From Desulfopila inferna (GTDB lineage: Bacteria > Desulfobacterota > Desulfobulbia > Desulfobulbales > Desulfocapsaceae), in NCBI RefSeq assembly GCF_016919005.1, contig NZ_JAFFQE010000008.1, forward strand, positions 124,001 through 188,000: a stretch of DNA of 64,000 bases. The letters are read 5' to 3'. Under the pieces are notes generated by a model. The model was not told the DNA's origin. It saw only the letters and a program-made list of their open reading frames with translations, and ran no database searches. This document shows positions 53,132 to 62,739 of this stretch, one piece after another (the first letter of the stretch is position 1; each line of letters starts with the position of its first letter). The translations under genes were made by a program, and so were the position numbers.

Positions 53132-55429
53132 TCACTTGCCCAGGGTAAAATAAAAGATGGCTCCCTTGCCGGTATCTCCTTCGGCCCATATTTCTCCGCC
53201 ATGACGGTTGATCACTCTCTGGGCTATGGGAAGTCCTATGCCCGTTCCGGAAAATTCGCTTTCGCTGTGCAACCGCTGAAACGGCTTGAACATCCTGTCG
53301 GCCAGCTTTGCGGAAAATCCCGCACCGTTATCGCGAATGAAGAATATCTTCTCATTGTTTTTTTGAAAGCTGTCGAACTCCACGCGTGCTACAGCATTTT
53401 TTGCGGTATATTTCCAGGCGTTTCCGAGAAGATTTGTCAAAGCTATCTTGATAAGCTGCTCATCGCCTTTTGCCTTAAGATCGTTGGCAATATGCATTTC
53501 TACATGTCTTTCCGGATACTGTAGCTCAAGCTCTTTGGCCACTGTTTTGGCCAGGGATCTTAAATCGATTTCCTGAGTGTCCAACTCCTGCCTGGAGATG
53601 CGTGACAAACGCAACATGTCGTCAATCAAAACATTCATCTTTTCAGCACCTGTCGTTATTCTCTGCAGATACCCATTCGCCTTGCCGTCCAATTGCCCAG
53701 TATGATTACGCAAAAGAGAGCTGAAGCCTATTATGGCGCGCAGCGGAGCTCGCAGATCATGGGAGACTGAATAGGAGAATGACTCTAGTTCACGGTTGAC
53801 GGAAAGGAGTTCTTCGGTTCGCTGCTGCAGGGCCTTCTCCGCCTTTTTACGCTCGCTGATGTTCTCAATTATAGCAATTTCATAATCGGGTTGCCCTGTT
53901 GAATTGCGTACCAGTGACAATGTAAGCTTTGCCCATACATGGTGTCCTTCCTTGTGAATGAAACGCTTTTCCAACGAATAGCTTTCGAGCTTTCCGGCTG
54001 CCATTTTTTGAAAAGAAATAAGATCCAGCTCGAGGTCGTCTGGGTGGGTAATTTGCGGCCAGGGAGTCCGTTGCAGTTCTTCAGGGGTATAGCCGACCAT
54101 CCGGCTGAAAGTGTCGTTTACTTCCATCCAGCGTGCGTCGTGAAAACCAACCATTCCTATACCAACTGCCGCCTGCTCGAAGATGGACCGAAATTTCTCT
54201 TCGCTATCCCGGAGGGCTCTTTCCGCCCGAATGCGTTCGCTGACGTCTCGAAAGCTCAACACAATCCCGCCAAAACTTCCATCCTTATTAACCATTGTTG
54301 CCCCGCTGCTGTCTATCGGCGTTTCCGAACCGCTCCGCTGCACGAGCACAGCATCGACCTTGCCGACGATACTGCCGGTTTCGAGCACCTTAAGGAGTGG
54401 ATCCTCAATACTCTCGCGATTGTGTTCGTCAATGATGTGGAAAATTTCCCGAACAGGTTTACCCCTGGCTTCCTTATCCTGCCAGCCGGTGAGAGACTCC
54501 GCAACCGGATTGAGAAAGGTGATACGCCTTTCGGCATTAGTAGTGATCACCCCATCTTTGATACTGTTCATTGTCACCTGCAAATGATTACGCTGCCGGT
54601 AAAGATCCCTGAAGAGCACTTTGTATGACTTGATCAGGCTTGTTTGGATGATGGCTTTGTAGATCAGATAAAATGAGACGATCTTGAAAAGATGTCCAAG
54701 CATGTTCATGAACCCAAACACGCTCGCATAAGCGGTGAAGGCGAGTTCGGCTAAGACAGTAAAAAGAATTGCTGCTAAGGTCCAAATCAAAAAATCCTTT
54801 TCGAAATAGCTGCGGCGCTGCAGAAAAAAGCCACCAGCTGCAAGAAGCATGAAACAGATGATGTATTCGCTGACGATCTTAAAAGCGGTCAGGCCAGTGG
54901 CCGGAAGAAAGCAATCGGGAAAATTGCGCCAGGCGAATACGGAAGACAGCACCCCGGCAGTAACCACCGTAAAGGCAGACAGGCAGAAATAGGGATTGAT
55001 CCGTACGCGCAGCACGAAAGGTGCAGCCAACAGGGAAAAGCTTTCCATATACCTGGCGGCTATCCACAACTGAGTTGGCGCATTGGCACCATATCCCTGT
55101 ATGATATTCATGCCCGAATAGGAAAGAGTATGAGCAAGATCGAGCATGCCCACAAAAAGATAGGCGATGCCGATGAGCATAAGCAAGGGTCGTTCGGCAA
55201 AATGGCGTGTATTCCATGCCACCATGAAAACGCCACTGGCGATTACAATGGAAAAAATTTCCGCGAGGCTGTGAAACAGCAGAAAACTGTAGAGGCCAGA
55301 AGCAGAGATGGCAGCAAGCAGAGCACATCCCACAAGCAGGGTCTTTGTGGAAAAAGCTTCGGTAATGCCCGTAGAGGATTCATCTTCCCGATCCTCTGCC
55401 TGCTCTAGGTCTACAAAAGGAATATGCAT
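53132..55429 (-). CDS. MASE3-PAS-PAS sensor histidine kinase
   Basis: A 765-residue membrane sensor kinase. Order: MASE3 membrane sensor domain with several helices (about 25-280; LSYSGMNIIQGYGANAPTQLW is the family signature, given here in part), PAS (about 290-400; ITTNAERRITFLNPVAESLTG), second PAS with PAC (about 410-530; WMEVNDTFSRMVGYTPEEL), HisKA (about 545-610; YSVSHDLRAPLRAIIGF with phospho-His), HATPase_c (about 650-765; NLLGNAWKYT, RDNGAGF, GTGIGLPIAQRVINRHGGE). No receiver domain and no adjacent response regulator, so it is an orphan. GGAGTAGG precedes the ATG. Ligand unknown. Confidence 0.93.
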   Translation of the reverse strand: MHIPFVDLEQAEDREDESSTGITEAFSTKTLLVGCALLAAISASGLYSFLLFHSLAEIFSIVIASGVFMVAWNTRHFAERPLLMLIGIAYLFVGMLDLAHTLSYSGMNIIQGYGANAPTQLWIAARYMESFSLLAAPFVLRVRINPYFCLSAFTVVTAGVLSSVFAWRNFPDCFLPATGLTAFKIVSEYIICFMLLAAGGFFLQRRSYFEKDFLIWTLAAILFTVLAELAFTAYASVFGFMNMLGHLFKIVSFYLIYKAIIQTSLIKSYKVLFRDLYRQRNHLQVTMNSIKDGVITTNAERRITFLNPVAESLTGWQDKEARGKPVREIFHIIDEHNRESIEDPLLKVLETGSIVGKVDAVLVQRSGSETPIDSSGATMVNKDGSFGGIVLSFRDVSERIRAERALRDSEEKFRSIFEQAAVGIGMVGFHDARWMEVNDTFSRMVGYTPEELQRTPWPQITHPDDLELDLISFQKMAAGKLESYSLEKRFIHKEGHHVWAKLTLSLVRNSTGQPDYEIAIIENISERKKAEKALQQRTEELLSVNRELESFSYSVSHDLRAPLRAIIGFSSLLRNHTGQLDGKANGYLQRITTGAEKMNVLIDDMLRLSRISRQELDTQEIDLRSLAKTVAKELELQYPERHVEMHIANDLKAKGDEQLIKIALTNLLGNAWKYTAKNAVARVEFDSFQKNNEKIFFIRDNGAGFSAKLADRMFKPFQRLHSESEFSGTGIGLPIAQRVINRHGGEIWAEGDTGKGAIFYFTLGK

Positions 55430-55902
55430 ATCCTACTCCGAAATTCGTTGCCCTTTTATTGTTTTTCCAGGCTATGAATATTCGCCTTGGATGATGTTTA
55501 GCTAATATAATTTAATCTTGTATCTTAAACTGTCGAGATCGAAATTGCCGCTCTGCCTCATTGTGCAAGGCCGTCGGAAGGGCAATGTTCAAGAAATTAT
55601 CTGATTTCCCTGAAACTCAGTATTTTCTGTCCCAGGCCGGAAGAGCAATCCCGACCATGAGCTGAGGATAAGGGGTTTAATCAGTAAAAATAATGGCGAT
55701 CAGTAAAATATAAATGTGTAGATTCCAGAGAGCTTGGCTCCGTTAATCATGCATGCGGTGAGTTGATAGATAACTAGCGAAAGCCCCATTCTTACTTTGA
55801 CGAAAAATGAACGATCCGGATAAGCGGGATTTTACAGCACCTTCAAAATGAAGAAGTTGCACAGGAGTTGTACAAAGAATACGGACAGGATTAAAACAAA
55901 AA
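55430..55902. other. gene-poor stretch before tRNA remnant
   Basis: About 470 bases upstream of the kinase. AT-rich; holds the kinase promoter. I found no gene, repeat or RNA. Part of it may be old DNA left beside the integration site. Confidence 0.4.
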
Positions 55903-55934
55903 AAGCGTTCAAAGCATGCATGCCTTAAACGCTT
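55903..55934 (-). terminator. terminator behind the tRNA-Phe remnant
   Basis: AAGCGTT-18-AACGCTT, with extra pairing inside around a GCATGCATGC centre; on the minus strand followed by TTTTTTTG. It stands 18 bases after the tRNA CCA end, where a tRNA gene's own terminator is expected. Confidence 0.75.
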
Positions 55935-55952
55935 AAATTGTTAAGTTAAATA

Positions 55953-56000
55953 TGGTGCCGGGACCAGGAATCGAACCAGGGACACACGGATTTTCAGTCA
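55953..56000 (-). pseudogene. tRNA-Phe 3' half, integration scar
   Basis: Read on the minus strand, these 48 bases match the 3' part of tRNA-Phe: anticodon loop CTGAAAA (GAA anticodon), GTGTCC variable region, T-arm with GGTTCGATTCC, acceptor TCCCGGC, then A and an encoded CCA. The T stem has one T-T mismatch. The 5' half (acceptor, D arm) is missing: DNA beyond 56000 has no tRNA similarity. This is the pattern left at the distal end when an element integrates in a tRNA 3' end. Confidence 0.8.
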
Positions 56001-56341
56001 GTTAAAGGCCTAAAAGATAGAAGTAATCATAGGTAAACAAGGGTATCAAATAGTAGATAATGTTTTATTTTTTCAATAACTTAAACCACACCAGCTTCTG
56101 TTGCTAGTTACTTGGAGATACCTTGATTTACTTATACTTCATCTAGATTTGGCAAAATTTTGGCAAAACTAGCATGTCTTTTAAAACTTAGAAAGAATAC
56201 CTGGCTCGCTTGTGAGTTTCCATTTACAATAAATTAAGAGTGGCAGGACAAGCTATAAGATCCGAACAAATAATCGCATAATGGTCAAAAATCAATCTGC
56301 GGCCTGGGGTCATGTGCTGCAGGCCCGGTTCAGACCTGTCG
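56001..56341. other. junction DNA of putative integrated island
   Basis: About 340 AT-rich bases between the tRNA scar and the M20 gene. It contains the near-tandem TTGGCAAAATTTTGGCAAAA at 56149-56168, within a short open end that reads LAKFWQN then stop. Such sequence is seen at ends of integrase-bearing elements, but no integrase domain can be recognised here. No other gene. Confidence 0.45.
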
Positions 56342-57523
56342 CTATAGAAGAAATTTGGCTGCGGCTAATGTATAGATCTTGACTGATTCAACCAGCTTTG
56401 CAACCTCCACAAACTCGTTCGGCTGGTGAGCGAGTTTGGCATCTCCTGGTCCACAAATGATCATCGGGATTTTCAGCACGGGCACGAAAGCAGCACCATC
56501 GGTATAATACCGCGCCCCCTTCGGGGCTGTTCTCTTACCGGTCACCTCCGCCACCACGTCTAGAAATTTCTGAACCAGTGGTTCATCAGGTAGGGTTTCC
56601 ACCGGAATGCGATCATTGGTGACTCTGACCGTTGCATCCAACTCAGGATCTTTCCTGCTCAGCTCGGTTATAAGATTTTCCACTCGCCTGACAATTTCCT
56701 GATGACCCTGACCCGGAACGGTCCTAATATCAACCGTCACCACGCAGTAATCTGGGACCACATTGGTCTTCACCCCTCCGTTGATGGTGTTGATGCTCTG
56801 ACTGAAACCGCCCAACAGGGGGTGCTCTTTGAAGTCGAAATTCTGCTTCTGTAACTCGTTGATCAGATAGATCATCCTCATCACCGCGTTATGACCTTCC
56901 TCCGGCATGGAGCCATGAGCTGTCTTTCCCTTGGTGGTGATTTCCAGCCATAGCGCCCCTTTCTCTGCCGTAAAAACATCATTGCTGCTAGGCTCAGGTA
57001 TCATCATGGCCTGCATGGGTCCAAGATCCTTTCGGCCGGCGATGGCGATCGCACCGGTTGAATCGACTTCTTCACCGGCCGTCGCTGCGAGAACCAGGTC
57101 CCCCTGCAGAGGTATCTGAGCCTCGGATATGATTTTTGCCGCCATCAACATGGCAGCCAGCCCACCTTTCATATCGGCGGCTCCTCGCCCCCAGATCTTT
57201 TTTTCAGCCACTACTCCACCGAAGGGATCGTGTTTCCATTTTTCATTTCCAACAGGGACCGTATCCAAATGACTGTTAAACAGCAGAGCGGGTTTCTCCC
57301 CGGAACCCTTGAGCCGGGCCAACACGCTGGCCCGGGTCGGAGAGTGGCTGACCAGTTCCACCTTCAGTCCGGCTTTTTCTAAAAAGGAAGCCACATATTC
57401 CGCCACCTGAAGCTCATCTCCGGGAGGATTCACGCTCTTGAGCTTCACCAATTCCTGACAGACTTGGACAACTTCAGCTTGTTTAACAGAGTAAAGCAAA
57501 CTTTCAATATTCATGCCTTTCAC
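56342..57523 (-). CDS. M20 deacylase/peptidase of ArgE/DapE type
   Basis: A 393-residue metallohydrolase of the ArgE/DapE/acetylornithine-deacetylase family. Visible: LLFNSHLDTVPVG (His, Asp), WGRGAADMKGGLAAML (bridging Asp), LAATAGEEVDSTGA (catalytic Glu and ligand), the dimerisation domain from about 180 to 290, and a late histidine-containing end KLAHQPNEFVEV. The start may be ATG 57523 or 57514 (MNIESLL). It hydrolyses N-acyl amino acids or peptides. Last gene of the minus-strand TRAP cluster, 106 bases behind dctP with a hairpin between. Context suggests it acts on the imported substrate. Confidence 0.88.
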   Translation of the reverse strand: MKGMNIESLLYSVKQAEVVQVCQELVKLKSVNPPGDELQVAEYVASFLEKAGLKVELVSHSPTRASVLARLKGSGEKPALLFNSHLDTVPVGNEKWKHDPFGGVVAEKKIWGRGAADMKGGLAAMLMAAKIISEAQIPLQGDLVLAATAGEEVDSTGAIAIAGRKDLGPMQAMMIPEPSSNDVFTAEKGALWLEITTKGKTAHGSMPEEGHNAVMRMIYLINELQKQNFDFKEHPLLGGFSQSINTINGGVKTNVVPDYCVVTVDIRTVPGQGHQEIVRRVENLITELSRKDPELDATVRVTNDRIPVETLPDEPLVQKFLDVVAEVTGKRTAPKGARYYTDGAAFVPVLKIPMIICGPGDAKLAHQPNEFVEVAKLVESVKIYTLAAAKFLL

Positions 57524-57587
57524 ATCCTCCTGGGAATTCGATCCGCTTCAAACCTGATATCTGATAAATGCGAGTTTATAGGCGTTT

Positions 57588-57618
57588 CACGTCAGCCTGA
57601 GCTATTCAGGCTGGCGTG
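57588..57618. terminator. hairpin between dctP and M20 gene
   Basis: CACGTCAGCCTGA-5-TCAGGCTGGCGTG: 13-bp stem with one T-G/A-C-type mismatch, 11 bases after the dctP stop. T-run is on the plus strand only, so on the minus-strand transcript it may protect the dctP mRNA end and lower expression of the M20 gene. Confidence 0.6.
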
Positions 57619-57629
57619 AAGGATTTTTT

Positions 57630-58712
57630 TTATTCTTTGCCGGCTATTTCCCTAATTCTATCCAGTTCGTCTCGGATCACTTGGCCCATATTCTGGCCGG
57701 GATAGTGTATTTCGAGCCACGGTTCAGCAAGTTCTTCCCACACAGCCGACATGTTGGCCTTTTTCCGGAAGACTTCCTTTTCCTCAGCTGTGGGATAGTA
57801 GATTTCCAGGCCGGCCTCCTCAAGTTGCTTCTTATATAAGGCGTCCGCTTTTTGGCGTTCCCTGTAATCGCGGGCTTCCGCTTCTCTGCCCGCCTTGAAT
57901 ATGGCCTCCTGCAATTCCGGCGGTAGCTCGTCCCACACCTGTCTGTTCATAGCAATGTTGCCGGAGTCCCAGGCAAAGCCAAGGTCCGTATAATATTTCA
58001 AGACTTCGAAATGGCGCTCCTCCACCAATGCCCCCCAAAGACTCCAGCATCCATCGACGACTCCGCGATCCAGGGCATTGTATATATCAGCCCACGGAAG
58101 GGTCTGCAAGGTGATGCCCGTTCCCTTACCCATGTTCTCCAGGGCCCGCACAAATCCAAGGGATCCAGAAACGCGCATCTTCAATTCCTTGAAGTCATCC
58201 GGTGTTTTTAGGGGACGGACATTGTTACCAATTCCATAGGGCCCCATCGGCGTGCTCCAGAGGAGCTTAAAACCGACTTCTTCATATGCCTTGTCCATCA
58301 CCTTGTAGAGGATGCCATCGGGGTTGGCGTAGGCGATTTGCGCCTCATCATAGGTCGATATGGTCCAGGGCATCCAGTTCATCATTCCTCCCGGAATGAG
58401 GTGAACATACGGGAAGACGAATGCCATATGGACGCTTCCCTCCCTGACGGCATGGAAAATTTCATCATGCGTTCCCAAAAGACCGCTGTGCTGGAATCTG
58501 ACCTCGATCCTGCCATCGGAATATTCATTGATCAAATCGCAAAACATCTGGATCGATTCGTTTCTCACCTTCTGGGTGAAGGCAGTGCCGAAACGCCACT
58601 TGTATTCCGGTTTCTGGGCTGAAGCTGATTCCGGAAACAAAAGCGAGCTACTGACCAGGAAACAAACCGCGCAGATCGATCCTATCGTCTTCAACATCTT
58701 TGTCCTTACCAT
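57630..58712 (-). CDS. dctP: TRAP transporter substrate-binding protein (DctP type)
   Basis: A 360-residue periplasmic binding protein. Strong AAGGAGG lies upstream of ATG 58712. Signal peptide to about residue 33 (IGSICAVCFLVSSSLLFPESASA). The mature part has the DctP fold: WRFGTAFTQKVRNESIQMF, GRIEVRFQHSGLLGTHDEIFHAV, FKELKMRVSGSLGFVRALENMG (with the carboxylate-binding arginine in LKMRVSG), and GVVDGCWSLWGAL. It supplies substrate to the DctQM permease encoded upstream. It is separated from the permease by the D-aminoacylase gene. Likely substrate is an N-acyl amino acid or small carboxylate. Confidence 0.93.
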   Translation of the reverse strand: MVRTKMLKTIGSICAVCFLVSSSLLFPESASAQKPEYKWRFGTAFTQKVRNESIQMFCDLINEYSDGRIEVRFQHSGLLGTHDEIFHAVREGSVHMAFVFPYVHLIPGGMMNWMPWTISTYDEAQIAYANPDGILYKVMDKAYEEVGFKLLWSTPMGPYGIGNNVRPLKTPDDFKELKMRVSGSLGFVRALENMGKGTGITLQTLPWADIYNALDRGVVDGCWSLWGALVEERHFEVLKYYTDLGFAWDSGNIAMNRQVWDELPPELQEAIFKAGREAEARDYRERQKADALYKKQLEEAGLEIYYPTAEEKEVFRKKANMSAVWEELAEPWLEIHYPGQNMGQVIRDELDRIREIAGKE

Positions 58713-58925
58713 TGCCTACCTCCTTGTTTTTTTATTGGCCTTGCCATTCCTTCTGGTAACTCAAAAATACTAATTATTCTCAATAAAATCATAACATAAT
58801 CCGTTTATCTTGAGCCACCCGCCACCGTAACCTCATCTGCCGGTCAACTGAAATCCGAGTCTTTCTCCTTTGCAGAGGGATATGGAAGCGCAGTTTCGTC
58901 GCAGGCGTTATATGAGAAATCCGTG

Positions 58926-60515
58926 TTAGCCTCGCCGCAGAACCTTTCCTGCTCTTACCGAAGTAATCTTTCCTTTTTCCACCGCAATCTGGCCGGCCAC
59001 GATCACATACTCGATACCCTGGGGATAATGATCCGGCTCGGTAAAAGTCCCCATATCGATGATGGTTTCCGAGTTAAATATGGAGATATCGGCTTTCATT
59101 CCTTCCCGGATCAGCCCCCTGTTCTGGAGGCCGAGCCGCTGAGCCGGGTAGGAAGTCAGACGTCGGATGGCTTGGGAAAGAGAGAGAACCTTTTCTTCGC
59201 GGACATATTTGCCTAGAAATCTGGCACAGGAGCCGAATACCCGGGGATGAGGTTTCCCCCCGACGATTCCGTCCGTGCAGAGAGTCATATACTCGCTTTG
59301 CATGATCTCCTTGACGTCCTCTTCACACCCGTAGAACAGTGTCATGGTTACAGAGTTTTCTTCGTCAATCAACAGATCACAGACAGCATCAAGCGGGGTC
59401 TTGCCCAGCTCCTTGGCGATCGCGGCTATGCTTTTGCCCTCGGCAAAACGATTGGTTTCGGATTTGACGGCATTGACCATGATGCCGTCCCAACCGCAGG
59501 ATTCCACCCAGTTCTCCCAGGATTCGGGTTTGATTTTTTCGTGCACCTGGCGGATCTCCTCCCGGATTGCAGGATCCTTCAGCTTCTCCAGAAGAGCGGC
59601 CGTGCCCCCTGTATGAAAGCGCGGCGGAATCACCGCATCGAGCATGGTGCTCCCGGCGACGTAAGGATACTGATCGAAGCTGACGTCCAACCCCTTCACC
59701 CTGGCTTCCTCAAGCCGCCCCAAGGCCTGGGTGGCCTTACCCCAATTGGCCTTGCCAGCAATCTTTAGATGCGAGATATGCAAAGGGCATCCGGCTTCCA
59801 GGCAGATTTCGATAACCTCCTGCATCGACTCAAGCACCAGGTTACTTTCATTGCGCATATGAACAACGAAGAACCCGCCATTGTCCGCCGTTACCCGGCA
59901 AAGCTCCACCAGCTCGACCCGGTCGGCATAGATACCCGGTGGGTAAATTAGCCCCGTGGAGAACCCGCAGCCGCCCTCCTCCATGGCCTCGGCCAGCAGT
60001 TGTTTCATGCGCTCGAGCTCAACCGGGGTCGCCGACCGGCTCTCCCAGCCCACCACCATGGCCCTGATCGCCCCGTGAGGTACCAACATCATGGTATTGG
60101 TGGCCGGAGGCAGTTTCTCCAGAGCCGCTAGATATTCGGCCATGGAGTTCCACGGCCATTTTTCAAGGTAGTTGCCAAGAAGACCCGACACCCGCATCAT
60201 CATCGGTTCTTTATTCACCTCATCCAGCGGCGCAACAGAGAGGCCGTCCTGGCCGATGAGGGCGGTCGTTATCCCCTGCATAAGCTTGGCGTCTTCTTCC
60301 GGATGTTTAAAAACCCGCAGATCGGAATGAGTGTGAGTATCGATGAAACCAGGCGCGACCACCAATCCCTGAGCGTCGATGAGGCAGCGGGCCTCCTCGT
60401 TGATATGAGGACGGACCTGCACAATTTTATCTCCCATGACGGCTACGTCTGAATGCAGCCACGGGTTGCCGGTACCATCTATCACCCGGCCGTTTTTGAT
60501 GAGAATATCGAGCAT
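58926..60515 (-). CDS. N-acyl-D-amino-acid deacylase (D-aminoacylase)
   Basis: A 529-residue amidohydrolase. I start at ATG 60515 (MLDILIKNGRVIDGTG) with GGGAGA ahead. Motifs: PGFIDTHTHSDLR (metal-binding HxH), DGLSVAP, CGFSTGLIYPPGIYADRVE, FVVHMRNESNLVLES with the catalytic region, HISHLKIAG (histidine ligands), SFDQYPYVAGSTML, and near the end SYPAQRLGLQNRGLIREGMKADISIFN split over two strands. It frees D-amino acids from N-acyl or peptide-like precursors. It sits between dctM and dctP in the same transcript direction, which ties the transporter to this substrate class. Confidence 0.92.
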   Translation of the reverse strand: MLDILIKNGRVIDGTGNPWLHSDVAVMGDKIVQVRPHINEEARCLIDAQGLVVAPGFIDTHTHSDLRVFKHPEEDAKLMQGITTALIGQDGLSVAPLDEVNKEPMMMRVSGLLGNYLEKWPWNSMAEYLAALEKLPPATNTMMLVPHGAIRAMVVGWESRSATPVELERMKQLLAEAMEEGGCGFSTGLIYPPGIYADRVELVELCRVTADNGGFFVVHMRNESNLVLESMQEVIEICLEAGCPLHISHLKIAGKANWGKATQALGRLEEARVKGLDVSFDQYPYVAGSTMLDAVIPPRFHTGGTAALLEKLKDPAIREEIRQVHEKIKPESWENWVESCGWDGIMVNAVKSETNRFAEGKSIAAIAKELGKTPLDAVCDLLIDEENSVTMTLFYGCEEDVKEIMQSEYMTLCTDGIVGGKPHPRVFGSCARFLGKYVREEKVLSLSQAIRRLTSYPAQRLGLQNRGLIREGMKADISIFNSETIIDMGTFTEPDHYPQGIEYVIVAGQIAVEKGKITSVRAGKVLRRG

Positions 60516-60579
60516 GCCATTTCTCCCTTCAGTGCTTGAAAACATTCACAGGCGGCAAATCATTTCCTGCCATCTCTCT

Positions 60580-61911
60580 TTATCGTATCCCTACCACCTG
60601 CGGGCCCAGCACCAGAGTCGGCAGCCACAGCGAAATCCAAGGTACATACGTTACCAACAATAGTACTGGTATACCAACTAAAAAGAAAAACAGTAACATG
60701 GGAGGTACTAAATCTTCCCAGGCCACCCCTGAAATACGCGTTCCAACAAATATGGAGAGTGCATAAGGTGGAGAAACGACCCCCAAACCGATATTCATCA
60801 CCATCATCGCCCCTAAATGGACAAGATTCATGCCCATCTGATCCATTAACGGCATGATCAGCGGGACGGCGATGATCAAGACCGGGATGCCGTCGAGAAA
60901 CATACCTAAAATCAGTATGAGAAGATTCAACATTAAGAGAATGATATAATAATTATCGGAAATGCTCAAAATAAACTGGGTCATTACTTCACCCATCTCT
61001 TCCATAATCAAGAGCCGAGTGAAAACCGTGCCAAATCCCAGAAGAAAGGCAAACATGCCCATGGTAACAATCGTCCCTATGGTGGAGGACCAAAAGTTTT
61101 TAAGAGTCATTTCTCTGTACATAAAGAAACCAACTGCTGTCGTATACACAACGGCAACGGCACCGGCTTCGTTTGGAGTAAAAATGCCTCCGTAAATCCC
61201 TACCAAAACCACTATTGGACAACCCAAGGCGGGTAAGGCCGCCCAAGTCGAGGCGGAGATTTCTTTCACTGATTCCGAAAAGTTAGATGGAAGTTCCTGA
61301 GTGTTTTCACTGGGCTTGTAGTAGCGGTGGCAGATAAGTGTATTCAGTAATATATATCCCGCCACTAAAAGAAGAGCGGGTATAACGGTTGCCAGAAAAA
61401 CTGCCGCCACTGATTGCTGGGCGACCAGACAGTAGATAAGAGCCGGGACACTGGGGGGAATGAGGTATCCCAAGAAACTTGAAGAACAAAGAACCGCTGT
61501 CACATATTTTCGCTGGTAGCCCAATTTTTCCAGACCCGGTACCAGGATGGGAACCAAAGCGGCAAGAACCGGAATGGAAGAGCCGGTTAGAGCTCCCATA
61601 AAAGCGGCGGCTACGATAGCGACATCCACCAGACCACCCTTGATCCTACCCACTAATGCATAGGAAAGACGCACCAGCCGTGTGGCAATACCCGATACGG
61701 ATATTAAATTCCCGGCATAGATAAAAAAGGCTATGGCCATGAGCAGATAATTGTTTACGGCGTGATAAAAGGTTCCGGCCATATAATTAAGGGAACCATC
61801 GATCATGAAAATGATTGCTGTCGTAGTTCCCAAAAAAACCAGCCATAAAGGCAGGCCAATAAAGATGAGGACAAAGAAAAGGATTATTCCCAGGAGGATC
61901 CCGTATTCCAT
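60580..61911 (-). CDS. dctM: TRAP transporter large permease (DctM type)
   Basis: A 443-residue integral membrane protein with about 12 helices, driving Na+-coupled solute uptake. Typical are FIGLPLWLVFLG, MAIAFFIYAGNLISVSGIATRLVRL, GALTGSSIPVLAALVPILVPGLEKLGY, CSSSFLGYLIPPSVPALIYCLVAQQS, LLILILGMFLDGIPVLIIAVPLI (split over the 20-residue limit) and MVMNIGLGVVSPPYALSIF with conserved TP-like PP motifs. Its start directly abuts the dctQ stop. Complete. Confidence 0.93.
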   Translation of the reverse strand: MEYGILLGIILFFVLIFIGLPLWLVFLGTTTAIIFMIDGSLNYMAGTFYHAVNNYLLMAIAFFIYAGNLISVSGIATRLVRLSYALVGRIKGGLVDVAIVAAAFMGALTGSSIPVLAALVPILVPGLEKLGYQRKYVTAVLCSSSFLGYLIPPSVPALIYCLVAQQSVAAVFLATVIPALLLVAGYILLNTLICHRYYKPSENTQELPSNFSESVKEISASTWAALPALGCPIVVLVGIYGGIFTPNEAGAVAVVYTTAVGFFMYREMTLKNFWSSTIGTIVTMGMFAFLLGFGTVFTRLLIMEEMGEVMTQFILSISDNYYIILLMLNLLILILGMFLDGIPVLIIAVPLIMPLMDQMGMNLVHLGAMMVMNIGLGVVSPPYALSIFVGTRISGVAWEDLVPPMLLFFFLVGIPVLLLVTYVPWISLWLPTLVLGPQVVGIR

Positions 61912-62448
61912 TTATTTCTCCCCCTGCTGATGTGTTCGCAGAAGTTTAACAACCTCCTTGATGTCTCTCTGAAGAATAACCAGCAAATGGAACACGACTA
62001 AAGCAAAGGCAAAAAACAGACCGATTTGTAGCCAGCTGGTATTAAACCAACGAACCAGCGTGCCATACTGAGGATATTGCATTGCTCGTAACATGAAATA
62101 ATATACGCCAGGCAAAAATATGAGAACGATGAGAAGGGAGAGGAGCTCCAAAAAAATATTGTAAATGGCTCCCCCCAGTGGTTTGTTGTGAAAAAGCTTT
62201 GTCGAAAAGATATTCACCGCAACGTGGCCCTTTTTCATGGTGGTGACCGCAAAAGCAAAAAACATGAAGAAGACGAAGCAGTACTGGGCTAAATCGTTCA
62301 ACCACATGATTTCCAGATGCAGCCAATAGCGGTTCACCACCGTCGCGCAAATCAAAAAGGTACAAACAATCAATCCAACAAAGCAGATAGTTTCTTCCAC
62401 TTTCTGGATACCATTCAGCATGGATGCCAAAGTCTTCTTTATCCGCAT
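61912..62448 (-). CDS. dctQ: TRAP transporter small permease (DctQ type)
   Basis: A 178-residue membrane protein with four helices, the small subunit of the TRAP permease. Typical middle part: VVNRYWLHLEIMWLNDLAQY with WxxE-like charged residues, VTTMKKGHVAVNIF, and the last helices LQIGLFFAFALVVFHLLVILQ. It stands first in the cluster, abutting dctM. The upstream region (62449-62601) should carry the promoter. Nothing unusual. Confidence 0.9.
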   Translation of the reverse strand: MRIKKTLASMLNGIQKVEETICFVGLIVCTFLICATVVNRYWLHLEIMWLNDLAQYCFVFFMFFAFAVTTMKKGHVAVNIFSTKLFHNKPLGGAIYNIFLELLSLLIVLIFLPGVYYFMLRAMQYPQYGTLVRWFNTSWLQIGLFFAFALVVFHLLVILQRDIKEVVKLLRTHQQGEK

Positions 62449-62739
62449 TCTTTTTTATCCACTATGTTTTTTGAGGTTTTTTGAAATACTAGTAAGCACG
62501 CATGTTTTATGAAGAAATGGAGCTGATTTTCTGCGCAACCATCAACTTAAGGTTACTTAATTTGTTATTCATGTCAATAATATTCTTCTAAAGAACAAAA
62601 CCTAGGACTTTACGGGTACAAGTTCAAAGCCCATTGATTTCGCATGCTTTTTAAGATTTATCTCAACCCGTTGCTTATGGAGGAGCTCTTGTTCAGCAAA
62701 TACAGTTTCATCGAAGGATTTTCCTGTTTTAATTAAATG

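Noticed and set aside
56081-56172. Integrase C-terminus reading LAKFWQN then stop
   Set aside because: Too short (about 29 codons) and without catalytic Arg/His/Tyr residues; only the GGCAAAATTTTGGCAAAA motif is suggestive.
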